Part shown: positions 46,040-59,725 of the stretch, one piece after another
Position numbering within the stretch: position 1 is the first letter of the stretch
How the letters are laid out: every line of letters begins with the position of its first letter
From: Ilex aquifolium
Taxonomy: Eukaryota; Streptophyta; Magnoliopsida; Aquifoliales; Aquifoliaceae
Assembly: GCA_951799425.1 (NCBI GenBank)
Contig: OX637393.1
Coordinates: 5,723,744-5,787,743, forward strand
Length of the DNA stretch: 64,000 nucleotides
Reading direction: 5' to 3'
Position numbers and translations under genes: made by a program
Notes under the pieces: generated by a model
Told to the model about the DNA's origin: nothing
Seen by the model: the letters and a program-made list of their open reading frames with translations, nothing else
The model's database searches: none

Positions 46040-48854
46040 AATATCCCAAACCATTCTCTTTCAATGCAAATAGGTCATAGAAGCATACTCAGAAGAACTG
46101 AAAACCCTTGCCTTGAAGATCCTTATCCTTATGGCTAAAGCTTTACAAATGGAGGCTGTTGATATGAGGTTGTTATTTGAAGAAGGGATGCAGGCAATGA
46201 GAATGAATTACTATCCTCCATGTCCTCAACCGGAGCTAGTGATCGGCCTCACCCCGCACTCCGACGCCGTTGGCCTCACCATCCTCCTTCAAGTCAATGA
46301 AATAGAAGGCCTCCAGATAAAAAAGGATGGAATTTGGATTCCTATTGTTCCAATCCCTAATGCTTTTGTAGTTAACATTGGAGACATCTTGGAGGTAATA
46401 AGTAAAACAAACTTCCTTACCATTTCGTATATTTTGGCTCATATTATTATTGAGTGGACAATATAGTCTAAGATATGCCCGAAGACTTTCCAAGTTAATA
46501 ATCTAGAAGAACACGAACCATGATATACTAGGTAGGCTAAATATTATAAAATGGCCCTTATTATATTGTGGCCCAAGTTCTTCCCCTAAACTTAATTTTT
46601 TCCTATTTAGACCTTAAACTTTTAGGATAAATTCAGCTCGTCCCTCCGTCCATTTCAGTCATCTAACGGATGATTTTCGCCCAAGTGAAAATCATCTACT
46701 GTTGTGAAGGAGGAGAGAAACCTCAACAACCTGATATCGCTTATTCTCACAAATCAAACTCTTAAGTTCTTCAAAGATAGAAACTTCGAATGCTATAATG
46801 AGAGATTATCAATGTATTATATGCCTAATATTAGCACAAATTCTCATGTAGAGTAAAAATGTTTATTTTAATGCTTGAAATTGACGAAAGTATCTAATCA
46901 AAATAATTTTAAGAGTTCAATTCCTAGACTGACACTGTACAACTGTTTATTGATATATTGTTTTGTAGATAGTGACGAATAGAATTTACTACAGTATTGA
47001 ACATCGAGCAACAATTAATTCAGAGAATAAGAGGCTTTTCGTCGCCACATTTTATAACCCGAAGTTAGATGGAGAAATGGGGCCAGCACCGAGCCTTATC
47101 AATGATCAAATTCCAGCATTATTCAAAAGGATTGGTGTTGTGGACAACTTCAAGGGATTATTTTCTCGTGAGCTTGATGGAAAATCATATCTTGATGTCA
47201 TGAGAATTGAGAATAAAGATGGCCAAAACACTTGATTGTCATTCAACTATGCAAATTAGGATTACCGTATGTCATAGATACTATGCAACAACTCAATAAA
47301 ATCTTATCTCGGCTGTTGGAGATTAGTTATACGAATGATGTTTTTCCATTCAACTACATATACTAGCAATACAATTTGCTACATCTTGTGCAATAAATGT
47401 TTTACAACCACAAAAACAAATGTTGCAATACCATGTTGAGCTTGGTTTCTTTTCGGCTAAACAATTCATAAGTCCAATCCTGTGAATGCTAGCCAACCAT
47501 GTATGCATTTTGATAATTGGACAGTAATCAAGACTGAAACTAGGATAGTATATGGGGAAAATTACACTCTAATCCACCTCAACTCTACATTTTTGTACCA
47601 ACTCACATTTTTCATATTGCACCACTGATTACGATTATTAATTTCACATTATCTGAAATGTGGACATTGAAAACGTGTATTTATTGCACATTTGAATATT
47701 TCTTTTCTAAACTACGCTGGTTTCTTTGTCTTTAGGGCAGTGTAAAAGCAATTCAATTAACAAAAGAAACAATATCGAAAACTCAATAGTTGAAGAAAAG
47801 ACAGTGTCATAGTTGAGAGAATCAAAATATAATCCTCCCACAATTTTATATTGTCGGTGTCTCATATTATGTTCCAACTGAAGCTCAATGTCACATAAAA
47901 CCATTCGCGTTTTAGTTGAAGATTTTTGGGAGTCTTACCCAATGAAGAGGAGGGTTGTGCCATTTCAGAAAATCTTACATACCCAAATAAGAATCTAGGG
48001 TTTATTTAAATCTAGCATAATTAGAAAACTATTATTTTATTTTTCTGAAATTTTTTAGACGTAGTCCTGATAATGTAGAACAGTTATTCGCTTGCGTTGA
48101 CACAATACTAGAGACCAAAAAAGTTTCATTCTCTTATAAATGTGTCAATATCATATTAAGCTTGAGTAACTCTGGTCGTTCTACAATCATACATATTTCT
48201 TATTTTTAGTTGAGAAAAAAAAAAATATTGCTGCCTAGAATAGGTTATACCTACCATATTCTTCTATACCTAACCTGTGAAAATTTTTCTAAGTCTTGTC
48301 CAAAGTGTTTGCTTGAAATGGTCCATGGACAAATCGTGTTACATTCAAATCATGTTAATTTAATTTCGTATTATTAACCAACCATAATTTAGCCCAACCA
48401 AAATGTATCGAGTTACTTGATTTTAGCTAAGCCTATTAATTATTTAGCATATTCGATGTGTGTTTTCTTAACTAAATCGAGCACCCTCATATCCCATAAC
48501 CTAAATCTTAAATAAAATCACCCATGCTAGCAAAATAAAGTACGAAAAAAATGCGTACTTATAAAATTTAGTTAAGAGAATTTATCGTATTTTGTTTTGT
48601 TCATATCCAACATTAACCTAACATGTAATAGATCATGTCGCTTTTAAATTCATGACGAGCATTAGTATTCAACTTCTAGAAGTCAACAAAAAATATTCAA
48701 CAATAATACAGGAATTTTATTTTTCGTTATGTATACTAAGATAACAAGCCCACTTTACATACATCTTATGTTGAATTACAAGATGACGCGTAAAAAGTTG
48801 TGTTACTTTGTAGTTTCATTTTACGATTTCAACTATCACCGACTCCAAGTAACT

Positions 48855-48970
48855 TTTTTTTTTGGAGGGGGAGGGGGAGGGGAGAGGAAAAGGGTGTTTG
48901 AACTATTGATCTCAAGAAGACAAAATCTTCACAAGGTAAGGAGTACCATTGGACCAAAGACCCATTGGTG
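48855..48970 (-). mobile_element. tRNA-derived SINE, unit 2 copy
   Basis: Same body and same 16 bp flanks (48,839-48,854 and 48,971-48,986) as in unit 1, so it was inserted before the duplication. Confidence 0.8.
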
Positions 48971-49946
48971 CCGACTCCAAGTAACTCAAAACCAAAATCT
49001 ATATCCAAATCGAAACAAGGTTATGTCGAGATCCTAACAAAAAGGACTACTAAAATTTCTTTTTGAAGTACACGAACCATCTTATTTTCACCTAATACTT
49101 GTTTGAAATGAATCAAATCAAACAATATCAATTATTTTATGGACTTTACTACGGTACTAAGATGGACTATTTCAGTACCGTATCGAAATTAATTTTGACC
49201 ATTTTATTGTAAAAAGAGTTTTTGAATTTTGACAAGGCCTGTCAATCGATCAGATTATGACCGATCAAAACTCGAATCTAATTTAAAACTTTCTTTGAAC
49301 CATATCTGTTTTAATTTTTATAGTTTCATATCATATTTCATTAGATATCGAAATTCGATCCGATTTAAATTTTAGAAAATTATAGTGTTATCTTGTAATA
49401 CAAACCCTCATATTGCTTGGACTTCACAAGGTGATGCCGACATCCTAACAAAGGACTATAACATAATATAAGACAGAATCCCAATCATCAAACGTGACAG
49501 ATGAGAAAACATGTACAAACATCTTATCTTCACCTAATTATATTTGTCCGAAATGAATCAAATCAAACATATCAATTATGTTATGAACCTGACTACTGTA
49601 CCAAGATGTATCGTAGAGGGAAAGGGAAAGAACATAACTGATGACAAAAAATAAATTTTTTTCGGAAGAAACTATTAAAAGATTAAGACTTTATTTGTCC
49701 ATAAAATTTAGGAAAATTGCAAAAAATATAAGTTATTAATAATTTCATGGGGTAATATAAGAAATCAGACCCTGTTTGGTCTGCATCCGAAAATTATTTT
49801 TGGGAAGAGTTTTAGAAAAAAATAAAATTTGTATTTTTTGTGTCGTAGAACTTATTGATTATATGATTCTAAAAACAGTTCTACGGAATAGAAAATATTA
49901 AAACTTATTTAGACAATAACTCAAAAAACAATGAAAATAGAAATAA

Positions 49947-50326
49947 TGTGGTGGTGGTGTGGTGGACGTGGTGGTGGTGTGGTGGGAGTTTAGTGGCGGT
50001 GTTAGTGTTGGTGGAAGGTTGGTGGTGGGAGTATGGTGGTGATGATGGTGGTGGTAGTGGAAGTGTGGTTGCTGTGTGGTGGACGTGGTGGTCATGTGGT
50101 TTGGTGGATGTGGTGGTGGTAGTGGAAATGTGCTGGTAGTAGTGGTGGTGGTGATGGAAGTGTAGTGTTGGTGTTGGTTTTGGTAGTGTGGTGGTAGGTG
50201 GTGGTGGTGGGAGTGTAGTGGTGGTGGACGTGGTGGTGGTGGTGGTGGTGGACGTGGTGGTGGTGTTGGACGTGGTGGAAGTATAGTGGTTGTGCTGCTG
50301 GTGGGAGTGTGGTGGTGATGGTGGTA
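49947..50326 (+). repeat. GGT-rich minisatellite, unit 2 copy
   Basis: 380 bp, one 18 bp sub-unit (gtggtggtggacgtggtg type) longer than the unit 1 copy. This shows that the tract has changed length since the duplication. Confidence 0.85.
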
Positions 50327-51714
50327 TTTTCTAAATTCTGGAAAGTTTGTTTCAAAAAACGCATAAAACAATTCTAACTTGTTCTTTAAATCTACTCAGT
50401 TTTTGTTCTCAGTTTTCAAAAAATAAAAATCGAAAACAACTGGTTAAATAGTTTTTCTCTTAGAAACTGTCAGAAAACAGAAAACAGTTTTTGAGATGCA
50501 AACTAAATAAAATTCAAGTGTCAAGTTTTAGATATGCTACAACTTTCAGTTGAACTAAAGCCGGTTTAATCTCTACGGTTCATATCCTATTTCATTAGAC
50601 ATTGAAATTTGATCCGATTCAAATATGAAAAAATTTAGCAAATTATTGATGGAATTTAACTTAAATTCATCATATATTCCCATGGATTTAGCTAAGATCA
50701 AGTTATAATTAAATGGAATATTGATATCTCCAAATTTAAAATTGTAAAACATGAAATAGCAAATTCATATTTGCCCATAAACTTGTGAAGTCTAGCCTAT
50801 ACCATGCCAGGAGATTAATTTTATTATGCTAATTTAAACCACAAAAACAAGTAACGCAAACCTAACCTTTGGAATCACTAGTGACTGCAAAAAAATTGTG
50901 CACAACATAAGATAACATTACAACCACAACACATGAACATCAAAATAGTGACTCATCTATGGGCTTGATGAATGAAATTGTGGCCATCTCTTATTAGGTT
51001 GTATTTTTCAACTCATATTAAACAACCCACATGCTCAAGTCCTTAAGGGCGCCCATAGAATGGCCCATCACATTTGATTCAATCCACCTCAACAACATCA
51101 CCCATCATATAATAACCCATTAACTATGAACCTACAATCTCTTCAAATCCACCCTCCCTAGTCCTTTTCCTTAACATTAGGGGTTTGTTTGGAGGGATTT
51201 TTTAGGAGGATTTGAATTGACTTTTCTAAATTCAAACCCCTCTTTATAAAGATGAGATTTAATATTAAATTCGATTCATACCCATATTTGATATACAACA
51301 CATACACATATAGGATTCACGGATATATCATAATTATTAACAATTATTTATCATGTAAATAACTATTTTACCCTTGATCAATACAATTTATACTCATGCT
51401 AAGTGGTATAATTATTTTTTGCATCATTAACCCCTCAACCCATCTTTCTAAACCCACATACCCCGTAAGTTTGACGAAACTCATGATCATGGGTTTAATA
51501 TTCGGGTTAACTATAGACCGGGTTTGAAAACTCTGGATTGAATTTTCAATCCAAACATGGAATTTGGGGGTCTTTTGGACTATTTTCCTCAAACCCATCT
51601 TACCAAGTCCCTCATTCCCCTTTAATAAATAGCCCCTAGAAGCCTTTACCATTGCAAGCAAATCGCAATAAATCACCAAATAAAATAAACATTAACAAAA
51701 CCTTTTAGCTCACA

Positions 51715-52467
51715 TAGGGGTGTCCATGGGTCGAGTTACCTACAGGTCCCGTTACTCGGCTCGAAAAAAAATGAGTTTGAAACTCAATAGGCCCGATAGT
51801 TGGCCCGCTCGAGCCCGAGCTTAATATCTTTACAAAGAGGGCTTGGATTTGCCCACAAACCCATTACCCAGTCCAGTAGCCCGTCCGAAAAAATCCGTTA
51901 AACCCGACCCAAGAGTCCGCCCACTCTTCCTTTGAAAAAAAGTTATACTTTTAGACTATTAAATTTGAAACTTTGAAATAACTCTCTCAATGTCGGAATT
52001 TGAAGTTTTAAAAATTTAGATAATATAAATAATATATTATTTTCTTTCCGTGTATTGAGCATACAAGTTTTAAAGGGTATGTTAATGCAAATGATAGATA
52101 AGTGAGTAGATGTCAACCTAGTTGGGATATATTCATTTTATTGGATGTCGTTTATCCCCTAATCAAAAATAAAATTATTCATTATTTTATTTTTATCCAT
52201 TTTGACTCTACTTTTGATTCAAAAATATAATTTACACAAATATTAAGTTACAAAAAATATTCATCATTTTTGAAGTTGTATAAAAAAAAATCTGCAAGCA
52301 GACCCGCTTAATAAGCTCACTGGTTGGGTTGCGGGTAGCCTACCCTTACCCAAAGCCAAGCCCGCCCCTCCCGATAACTCACTTGAGTAAAGATTTGGGC
52401 CTACACTACCCAAGTCTGGCCCGAAAAAAATTTCACGGGCCTAAGCCCGGCCCATGGACACCGCTTA
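51715..52467. mobile_element. hAT-type element, unit 2 copy of 19,323-20,075
   Basis: Same TAGGGGTGTCCATGGG termini and length, with a handful of base differences. Confidence 0.7.
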
Positions 52468-53401
52468 TCATTTTTTTTCTTGTACATCCTCAAACATATT
52501 TGATCCAATTTCGTGGATGTAACACCTTTATAGTTGTTGGGCTGAAAATAGCCTAATGCCAACCCAGCTGATTATGACATGGTACCAAACCCAAGTTTGG
52601 GTGAGAGTACTAAAATATCAATAACAAACCGGATCTTATCAAATATTTCTCATTTCCCATGATCACCTCTATTTTTAGGTATTTGGGAACCTAGTAACCG
52701 AGCTATTCCATCACAAGTGACACTTGTATTATCATCCAACAATAGATTTATATCTGTATAGAATGTTATACATTGTATACAAAGTGACACAATACATACA
52801 TTTTCTATATCTTACATAGCTGAGTTCGGCTTGATGATTGTCCCCACTGAAAATGAACTCTGGTTTCGCCCCTGAAAATTATCAGGATAATTTGTCATTT
52901 TTCAGCCATAGAACTAAACTCCCATAGGTTATTGGCTAATGATTCTTATTAATCCTAGGAGAGGTGCATATCATACAGTTTAGAGTACTCCATTGGCTGC
53001 TAGCGCTAGGTGGAGTTGCCAACATTTTTAAATATATCACAATATTAAAATTAAAAAAAAATAAGACAAAAATAAATATTAATGTGGCATTGATGTGATG
53101 ATATTTTTAATTGAATTTAAATTTTTTAAAATGTAAATTTTGTTTGCCGCATCAAAAGAGGATACCAATTTTGAATTTTTGATTCACGAATTATACATGT
53201 TGATCCAATTATAGTATGATTAATTAGGCTTGTCAATGGATCAAATTTGGATTGAATTTTGCTAGACCGAATCCAAATTTTATTTTAAAAGTTCAATTCA
53301 ATTATCTGATAGATTTTATTATCATGATTCGTGTCTTAATCCATTAATAATCCGAAATTCCATTTGACCCAAAATACAACTCGTGCGTGAAGAATTTTTG
53401 G

Positions 53402-53924
53402 TAGGGGTGCAACTTGGGCAGACCAACCCGAATTTAACCCCAAAAAAATAGGGTTTGGGTTGGGCCAGAGTTAAAAAATATCAATCCGAATTGAATTTAG
53501 ACAATACCCGAGTTGAGGTCTTGGGTAACCGGGTTTAACCCAATTATATATTCGGATTCAACCCGAATATTAAATCAGGCTCAACCAGATTATTATAGTT
53601 AAATATTGAGTTCAGTATGTTTTTTTATATTAATTTGGCTATAATAGTCATTATGTTAAAAAAAGTGTAATTTAATTTTTTTCTAGTATGGTTTTATATG
53701 TTTTAAATAGTATGATCTTTGTGTTAAATATTTAATTAAAGTTACTGATTGTTACTTCTAGTGAACCCTATGTAGTATATACCAGATTTAAAACAACATA
53801 CTAATTTCGGGCATAAACAAACACAACCCGCCCAAATTCAATTTAGACAATATTCAAATTGAGTACCCGAATTAAGGTCGGGTTGACCTTACAACCCCGC
53901 CTAACCCGCCCAAATCGAATCCTA
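53402..53924. mobile_element. hAT-type element upstream of gene C'
   Basis: Unit 2 copy of 21,010-21,532 with the same AATTTTTGG flanks. It ends 118 bases before the gene C' start codon. Confidence 0.65.
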
Positions 53925-54042
53925 AATTTTTGGGGGCAGGGGAAAGCAAAGTCAAAAGGTACTGTTCAAAGAAAAGCAAGATTCTCCTTGGTTTCTCTTC
54001 ACCAAAACCTTATCTTCTTCCTGAGCCTGCTAGTTGGAGTCC

Positions 54043-56134
54043 ATGGAGTCATCTCCAGAAGAAGTAGCAGTAAATTTTGGAAATCCACTGATAGTGCCTA
54101 GTGTCCAAGAGCTGGCTAAACAGCCCATCACCCAGATCCCACCTCGGTACGTTCGCCGAGATGATCGGGAACCTCCTCTGATCATATCCACCGGGGTGTG
54201 GATGCCGTCGGTACCCATCATCGATTTACAGAGCTTGATCGTTGGAGAGACTGCGAATTCTGAACTGGAGAGGCTTCACTCAGCTTGTAGAGAATGGGGG
54301 TTTTTTCCAGGTTAGCTTTCTGTCATCATTTGTGATATTGCCAAACACAGTCTCAACTCAAACATTGGTATTTAATACGTGAGTAATGCCACTTGGACTG
54401 AGTTGATCTGGGCATTTAATTTATTACTATTATTAATTTAATTATAAGTTTATATTAATTTATTTTGACTATTGAACTGATAATAAATTCGATCCGAATA
54501 ATGGGGCGCTCTGGTAGGTTTACCTTCATACCTAGTTATACTATGCCTTGTTTTGGATTTTGATGCAGTGTTGTTGAAAGATTGTTAGTATTAGCTTTAG
54601 AGATGTAATTTTAAGGGTCATCCACGGGCCGGCCAGACCCACGAGTTAACGGTCCGACCGTTCTGTCAATACGTCAACAGACTGTGTCGACCCGGTCTAA
54701 AAAGGTTGGCCGATGATTTCGCCCAGATGGACATTCGCATACTACCCAAATGGGCCTTAATGGGTCATATTCAAATTCAGGAGGTGTTTGTGAGCCAAAT
54801 AGTCTGGCAGGATGGGTAGGACCTTAGGCTCACTTGCAGCTACTCAAAAAAGATATGCTCGAATGCTTTTGAGTCTGATATTTCTATACCGAATTGAATG
54901 CATGTGAAAAGGATGAACAAACTGATAGCAATAGTCTATTACGTGAATAGAGGTATACCACACACATTAGTCCCCAAAAGGGCAAGAAGTGCACTTTTTT
55001 CTTTATTTTACCCATTAGTTAAGGCATATGCTTCTCATTGTTCAGGCTTATGACTTACCTCATGCTCCCCGATTCTAAAGGAGAGAATAAATGCACTATT
55101 TCTCAGTGCACTTTCATCGGTCGCTCACACACTTCTTACAAACAGATACTATTTAGTGCAAGAATTTATTCTTCCTTTCTCTCGTTGGATTGGGAGTGCT
55201 ATGCAAATGCTAAGCCAATAAAATGAGATTCTATGAATCTTTCTTTGTGACGTTTAGAAAGACCCCTTCCCAAGGTGTTTGTGAGCCAAATAGAATGGCC
55301 TATCCAGAATAGCCCATCTAGCCAAGACTGAAAAGTTTGGTTGCTAGCGTATATGTAAATTCCTACATGTTTTAGGTCCCTATATTTATAATAATTCTGA
55401 TGAAAAGAAAAGACTTAAAAAAGTTATTGATCAGATGTACGAATCCTGCATGATCATTGTCACACTTGACCCTGGAAATGGACAAGAAACAGATCAATTT
55501 GATTCGATTTGCAACCTTTATAATTTAAGAGTTCTATTAAACCTTAATTGCTAAGCTCATCCAACCAATTTGATTTATTTTAGAAGGGTCGTTCCCTACT
55601 TCTTGTTTGTGTCTAAATGACAATAGGGACGTACTAGTTGAAAATTATGCATTTTGGGTTTTCTTTTATGGCACAGTGTATGAATAGAAGCTTTACATGC
55701 ATTGAAAAATTATATCAAAATATTATTTGGACCAAATTTAATAACATAATCGGCTGATGTAATAACAGCAGTTATAGGATTGACAATGCATTCTATTGAA
55801 CATTGGGTCCCCTGCTAATGTAACAAAGAATGAATTAGATTAACAAATTGGGTCAAAAAATTTAGAGTTTTTTCTGGTTTGTTATGCAGGTTATAAACCA
55901 TGGAGTGAGTGCTTCACTGTTACAGGACTTGAAGAGAGAGATTGTTAATTTCTTCCAACAACCTTTGGAAGAAAAAAAGAAGCTATGGCAACAACCAGAC
56001 AACCAGGAAGGGTTTGGCCAGCTCTTTGTTGTATCAGAGCAGCAGAAGCTTGATTGGTCAGACATGTTCTTCATAACCACCCTTCCGCCCACTCTAAGGA
56101 AGACCCAATTGTTTGAAAATTTACCTCCAAAGCT

Positions 56135-56168
<34 letters not shown>

Positions 56169-57521
56169 AGTATGATAGACACTTGGTGGACATTGTGCCA
56201 ATAATGTGGGTGTGTTTGTAGTGTTCTCTTTGAACAAAAACGGTTTTATGCAACCAGCATGGATTTGTTCAGTGATTGAAAAACAGCTGTGACATAAACT
56301 CGCACATCTAAGCTCATATTACTCTTTCCTAATTTTGTTTAACCGATGAGCTTCATTGGTGGATAATTGGGTGCATCTAAAGTTTGAGTTAAAGTCGTTC
56401 CACCAAAGATTGAAATTGCCAAAGGAAATTGTTTTATTATAGATGATGTGATTTCAGCTTCATGGTAAATTGCAGAGAGACAATGGAAGCTTACTCAATA
56501 GAAGTGAAAAAGCTAGCCATGACCATCTTGAGGCAAATGGCTAAGGCTCTAAAGATGGATGATGAGGAGATCACAGAACTATTCACTGATGGGGTCCAAA
56601 CAATGAGAATGAATTACTATCCTCCATGCCCACAGCCAGATATGGCCATTGGCATCATTCCTCACTCTGATGCAGATGCCCTAACAATTCTCTTTCAGCT
56701 CAATGAAACTGAGGGTCTCCAGATTAGGAAAGATGGGAAATGGGTGCCTATAAAACCACTTCCAAATGCTTTTGTAGTCAACATTGGTGACATTATGGAG
56801 GTAGCTTGAATATAGCTTGAAATTAGGAGTGAAATCAGGCAGAGTCGGTCCTAACCCAATCCGAAATGTTAGTGTTTGAATAGTAATTTTTGATCCTTGG
56901 GTAAATTTTGGACAAAAAAAAAAAGCAAAAGAATAACTAAATTCGGGCAATACTCGGATTGAGTGGTCAAGTTTTTCAGACCCAACCCAAATAAGCAAAA
57001 ATCAGGTTTAATTAGAATTTGGCAATACTTGAATTAAGATGAAAGTTTTTTCGATACCCAACCAGAATGAGTGGAATTGGGTTTATTTGAAATTGGGTAA
57101 TACTCATATTGAGGTAATGGACTTTTGAGACTTAACCAAAATAAGTTGAAACGGGCATAACTGGGATTGAATCCGAATTCAAATCCGAGTTGTGAAACCC
57201 GAGAATCGGACTTTGTATTCCTATAGTGTGATCAAAGTAGATATTTGATAACATGAAATTTGTCCTGTGCCTTGACAGATTGTGAGCAATGGTGTGTATA
57301 GGAGCATTGAGCACAGAGCAACAGTGAACTCAACCAAAGAGAGGCTCTCCATTGCAACATTCTACAGCTCCAACCTACACTCACAACTGGGGCCTGCACA
57401 TAGCCTTATTGGACCCCATCATCCTGCAGTTTTTCGACAAGTCCCCACTGAAGAGTATTTCAAGGAATTTTTTGCAAGAAAACTTGATGGTAAGTCATAC
57501 CTTGATTTCATCAGAATATGA
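54043..57521 (+). pseudogene. Gene C': SRG1-like dioxygenase with a frameshift at the end of exon 1
   Basis: Exons: 54043-54310, 55890-56137, 56476-56800 and 57279-57521. Exon 1 keeps the full conserved segment (VPIIDLQSL, then [15 protein letters not shown]) that gene C has lost. It is 268 bases long, 3n+1, because six T precede CCAG where five would keep the phase. Spliced to exon 2 at the conserved borders, the frame is lost right after GFF. Exons 2-4 are otherwise clean and hold the whole iron triad and R-L-S motif. C' therefore looks like a nearly complete gene broken by one homopolymer base. Intron 1 is 46 bases shorter than in C. If the extra T were a sequencing error, both C copies would need the same error. 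Confidence 0.75.
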
Positions 57522-59717
57522 GTTGGGAGGGTGACAATAGTTTGAGAAAGAGGCCAGCTTTCCTAGTTGGAGATATAAATTTGGGTAAATCCCATTTTGC
57601 CCCATGAAAGATATAAAAAATTTTAATTTGTCCCCCGAATGATTTATTTTTTCACATTATCCCCTCAAAGAAATAAAAACGTTGTAATGTGGTTTACCGT
57701 CTTATTTCTGTTTGGTTGTCTGTCTGTTTTGTGATTGCTGATTGAAAATTTGTTTTGAAGAGGCAAATTTCTGAATCCAAATAGATGACGTATTGTAGGG
57801 TCGGATTAGTTATACGAGTTGCAAAGAAAGCCAATATACAAATAAGAAAAAGGAATTCAATATGGGAATATAGAACAAATCTATTACAAATAGATGTCTA
57901 ATGTGTTAATCTTCATGGCAGCCTGTTCATATAAATGTTATACGATGCGATTTTTGGGTTGCTAGAATATGATAACAAGGCCAAATTTGGAATGTTTAGT
58001 GCAAAATCTACAATACGATTTAGTGCGATTTTTGGAATATTTTTTACTTATTAAGTCTATTTCTTAAGTTCATGTAACATTACTCAAAAAAAAAAAAAAA
58101 AATTTCTGTAGATGGTTTTCATTATTGTTTGTAAAAAAATTTCCTATCGAAAAGTAAAATTTGGTATCCTATCAATAAGTAAAAAATACTTTAAAACGTA
58201 GTAAAATTTACTCCAAAAAAAATTGATAAGTGAACCCAAAAAGTATATTCATCTCAAAAATAAATAAATTTCATCAAAAATATCATATAAATACTAAAAA
58301 AAGAATAATGTTGTGGACACCACCTTGGTGCACCACCTCTCTTACACCACATAATGTGGTACAATTAGAGCTGATGATGCACAAATCGGTTTTGCGCAAA
58401 ATCAACAGTCGAGTATATGAAGAGATGTAATTAATGAGTAGTAAATAGGCAATTAATGGCAAAACAGTAAATAATAGCAAACACACAAAGATTTACAGTG
58501 GTTCGGTTCGGGTGACCTACTCCACTATCGGGAACAGCAGCGGTGGTCGGAGGTGTTTTATTAATGAATAATGTGACCGGGAGACTAACTCCGGGTGTAT
58601 TACAATGCTTGGGAGAGAGAGAGACAATGTGTGTAGAGAGATGTGTGAGGTCTCAAGGTCATGGGGTGATGTCCAGCTCTCTCTCTTTGTGGAGAGAACT
58701 TACATTATATAGGTTTAGTAAGGCGGTGACGTGAGGGAGAGTACTTCTATTATTTTGGTAAGTACAATCTTGGTAGGATTAGATCTCCGTATCCCGATAT
58801 TCTTTCCCTCGTGCTCCTATTCCGTCGGAGGAGTGTCCTAGGCTGTTGGACTTTGGGTTGGAGAGGTTCCAATGGTGCTGAGGAAGACTGAGGAGGAGAA
58901 AAAGGAGAACGAAGGAGAGCAGGGGGCCAGCCCATGGGCGGCGCCCCTTGGGAGGCCCTATGGGCGGCGCCCTTTGGGGACCCTTGGGTGGCGCCCCCTT
59001 GGTTATCTGGGGGTTGCCTCTTGGTTTCTTCTGTGATTTGGACTTCCTCTTTATGGGTCGACCCAGCTTCAGTTGAGCTTTTCTTCAGGCTTTTTCGGTT
59101 TATTTAAATTGGGCTTGGCCCAGATAAATCCGGACTCATCAAGAGTCATCGGATATTTAATAAACTATGTGAGACATATTAATTTAATTATCTATATTGA
59201 CGTGATGCATAAAAATAATATAAAAAAAATGTCGTCTGTAGCATTTTTACTTTAAAAAAAAATGATAAATGATACGGGACCCATTTTTTTTGGATGCCGT
59301 ATTCAAATTCTTATTGATTTTCAAGTCCCAAACACAGTCAAATGAAATCTCAAACGTGGCCTAGTGGGTAGGTATGACGGTGGAAGATTTTGTTGCCGGG
59401 CAGTCCTTGATGCTCTTGTTTTATAACAAGAAATCGTCCACTCCTCCTATGATTCATTTAAAGTACGTGTCATTCTAAGTCAGGTCTTATTTAGGTTAGT
59501 GGTATTTCCTTTTTCATGTTACAGACTTTATCATTCTAAATCATGTCATATTTGGGCCACAAGAGTAGGAGGGATGAAGAGAAGCTCAGCCACGGATCTC
59601 ATCTAAGGATAAGATTATCAATGCTACGTCACCGGTTTCTAGAAGACCACACATGCCTAAGGAAACATTGGCTCAACGGCTCAATATTTTCCCCAAAATC
59701 CTAACTAACAAGGGACC
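57522..59717. other. Downstream flank of gene C', no gene seen
   Basis: Copy of 25,148-27,311: AT-rich stretch, solo LTR (58,372-59,141) and about 580 bp without recognisable content. Confidence 0.6.
58372..59141 (+). mobile_element. Solo LTR, unit 2 copy of 26,000-26,735
   Basis: 770 bp with the same termini. It is longer than in unit 1 by about 34 bp, from a second 'gggtggcgcccc' repeat and a short gaagactgag duplication. Confidence 0.65.
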
Positions 59718-59725
59718 ATCCCATG

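Larger units (their letters stand above)
42145..47235 (+). pseudogene. Gene B': SRG1-like dioxygenase pseudogene, copy of gene B
   Basis: Exon remains are 42145-42393, 42814-42851 plus 44997-45209 (split by the LTR), about 46074-46394, and 46969-47235. It shares every lesion of gene B: the LTR in exon 2, the in-frame TAG in exon 2, the one-base losses, the lost exon 3 acceptor and the RxS motif reading R-L-F. B was therefore already dead when the block duplicated. Since then B and B' have drifted in exon 2: QKLDW in B reads QKLDL here, and GFGQP in B reads GFGQA here. Intron 3 is 36 bases shorter than in B. Confidence 0.93.
47236..54042. other. Spacer between genes B' and C' (6.8 kb), no gene seen
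   Basis: Copy of 14,861-21,650 with the same relics in the same order: inverted-repeat element (47,554-47,839), SINE, GGT minisatellite, hAT element (51,715-52,467) and hAT element (53,402-53,924). No additional gene was found. Confidence 0.7.
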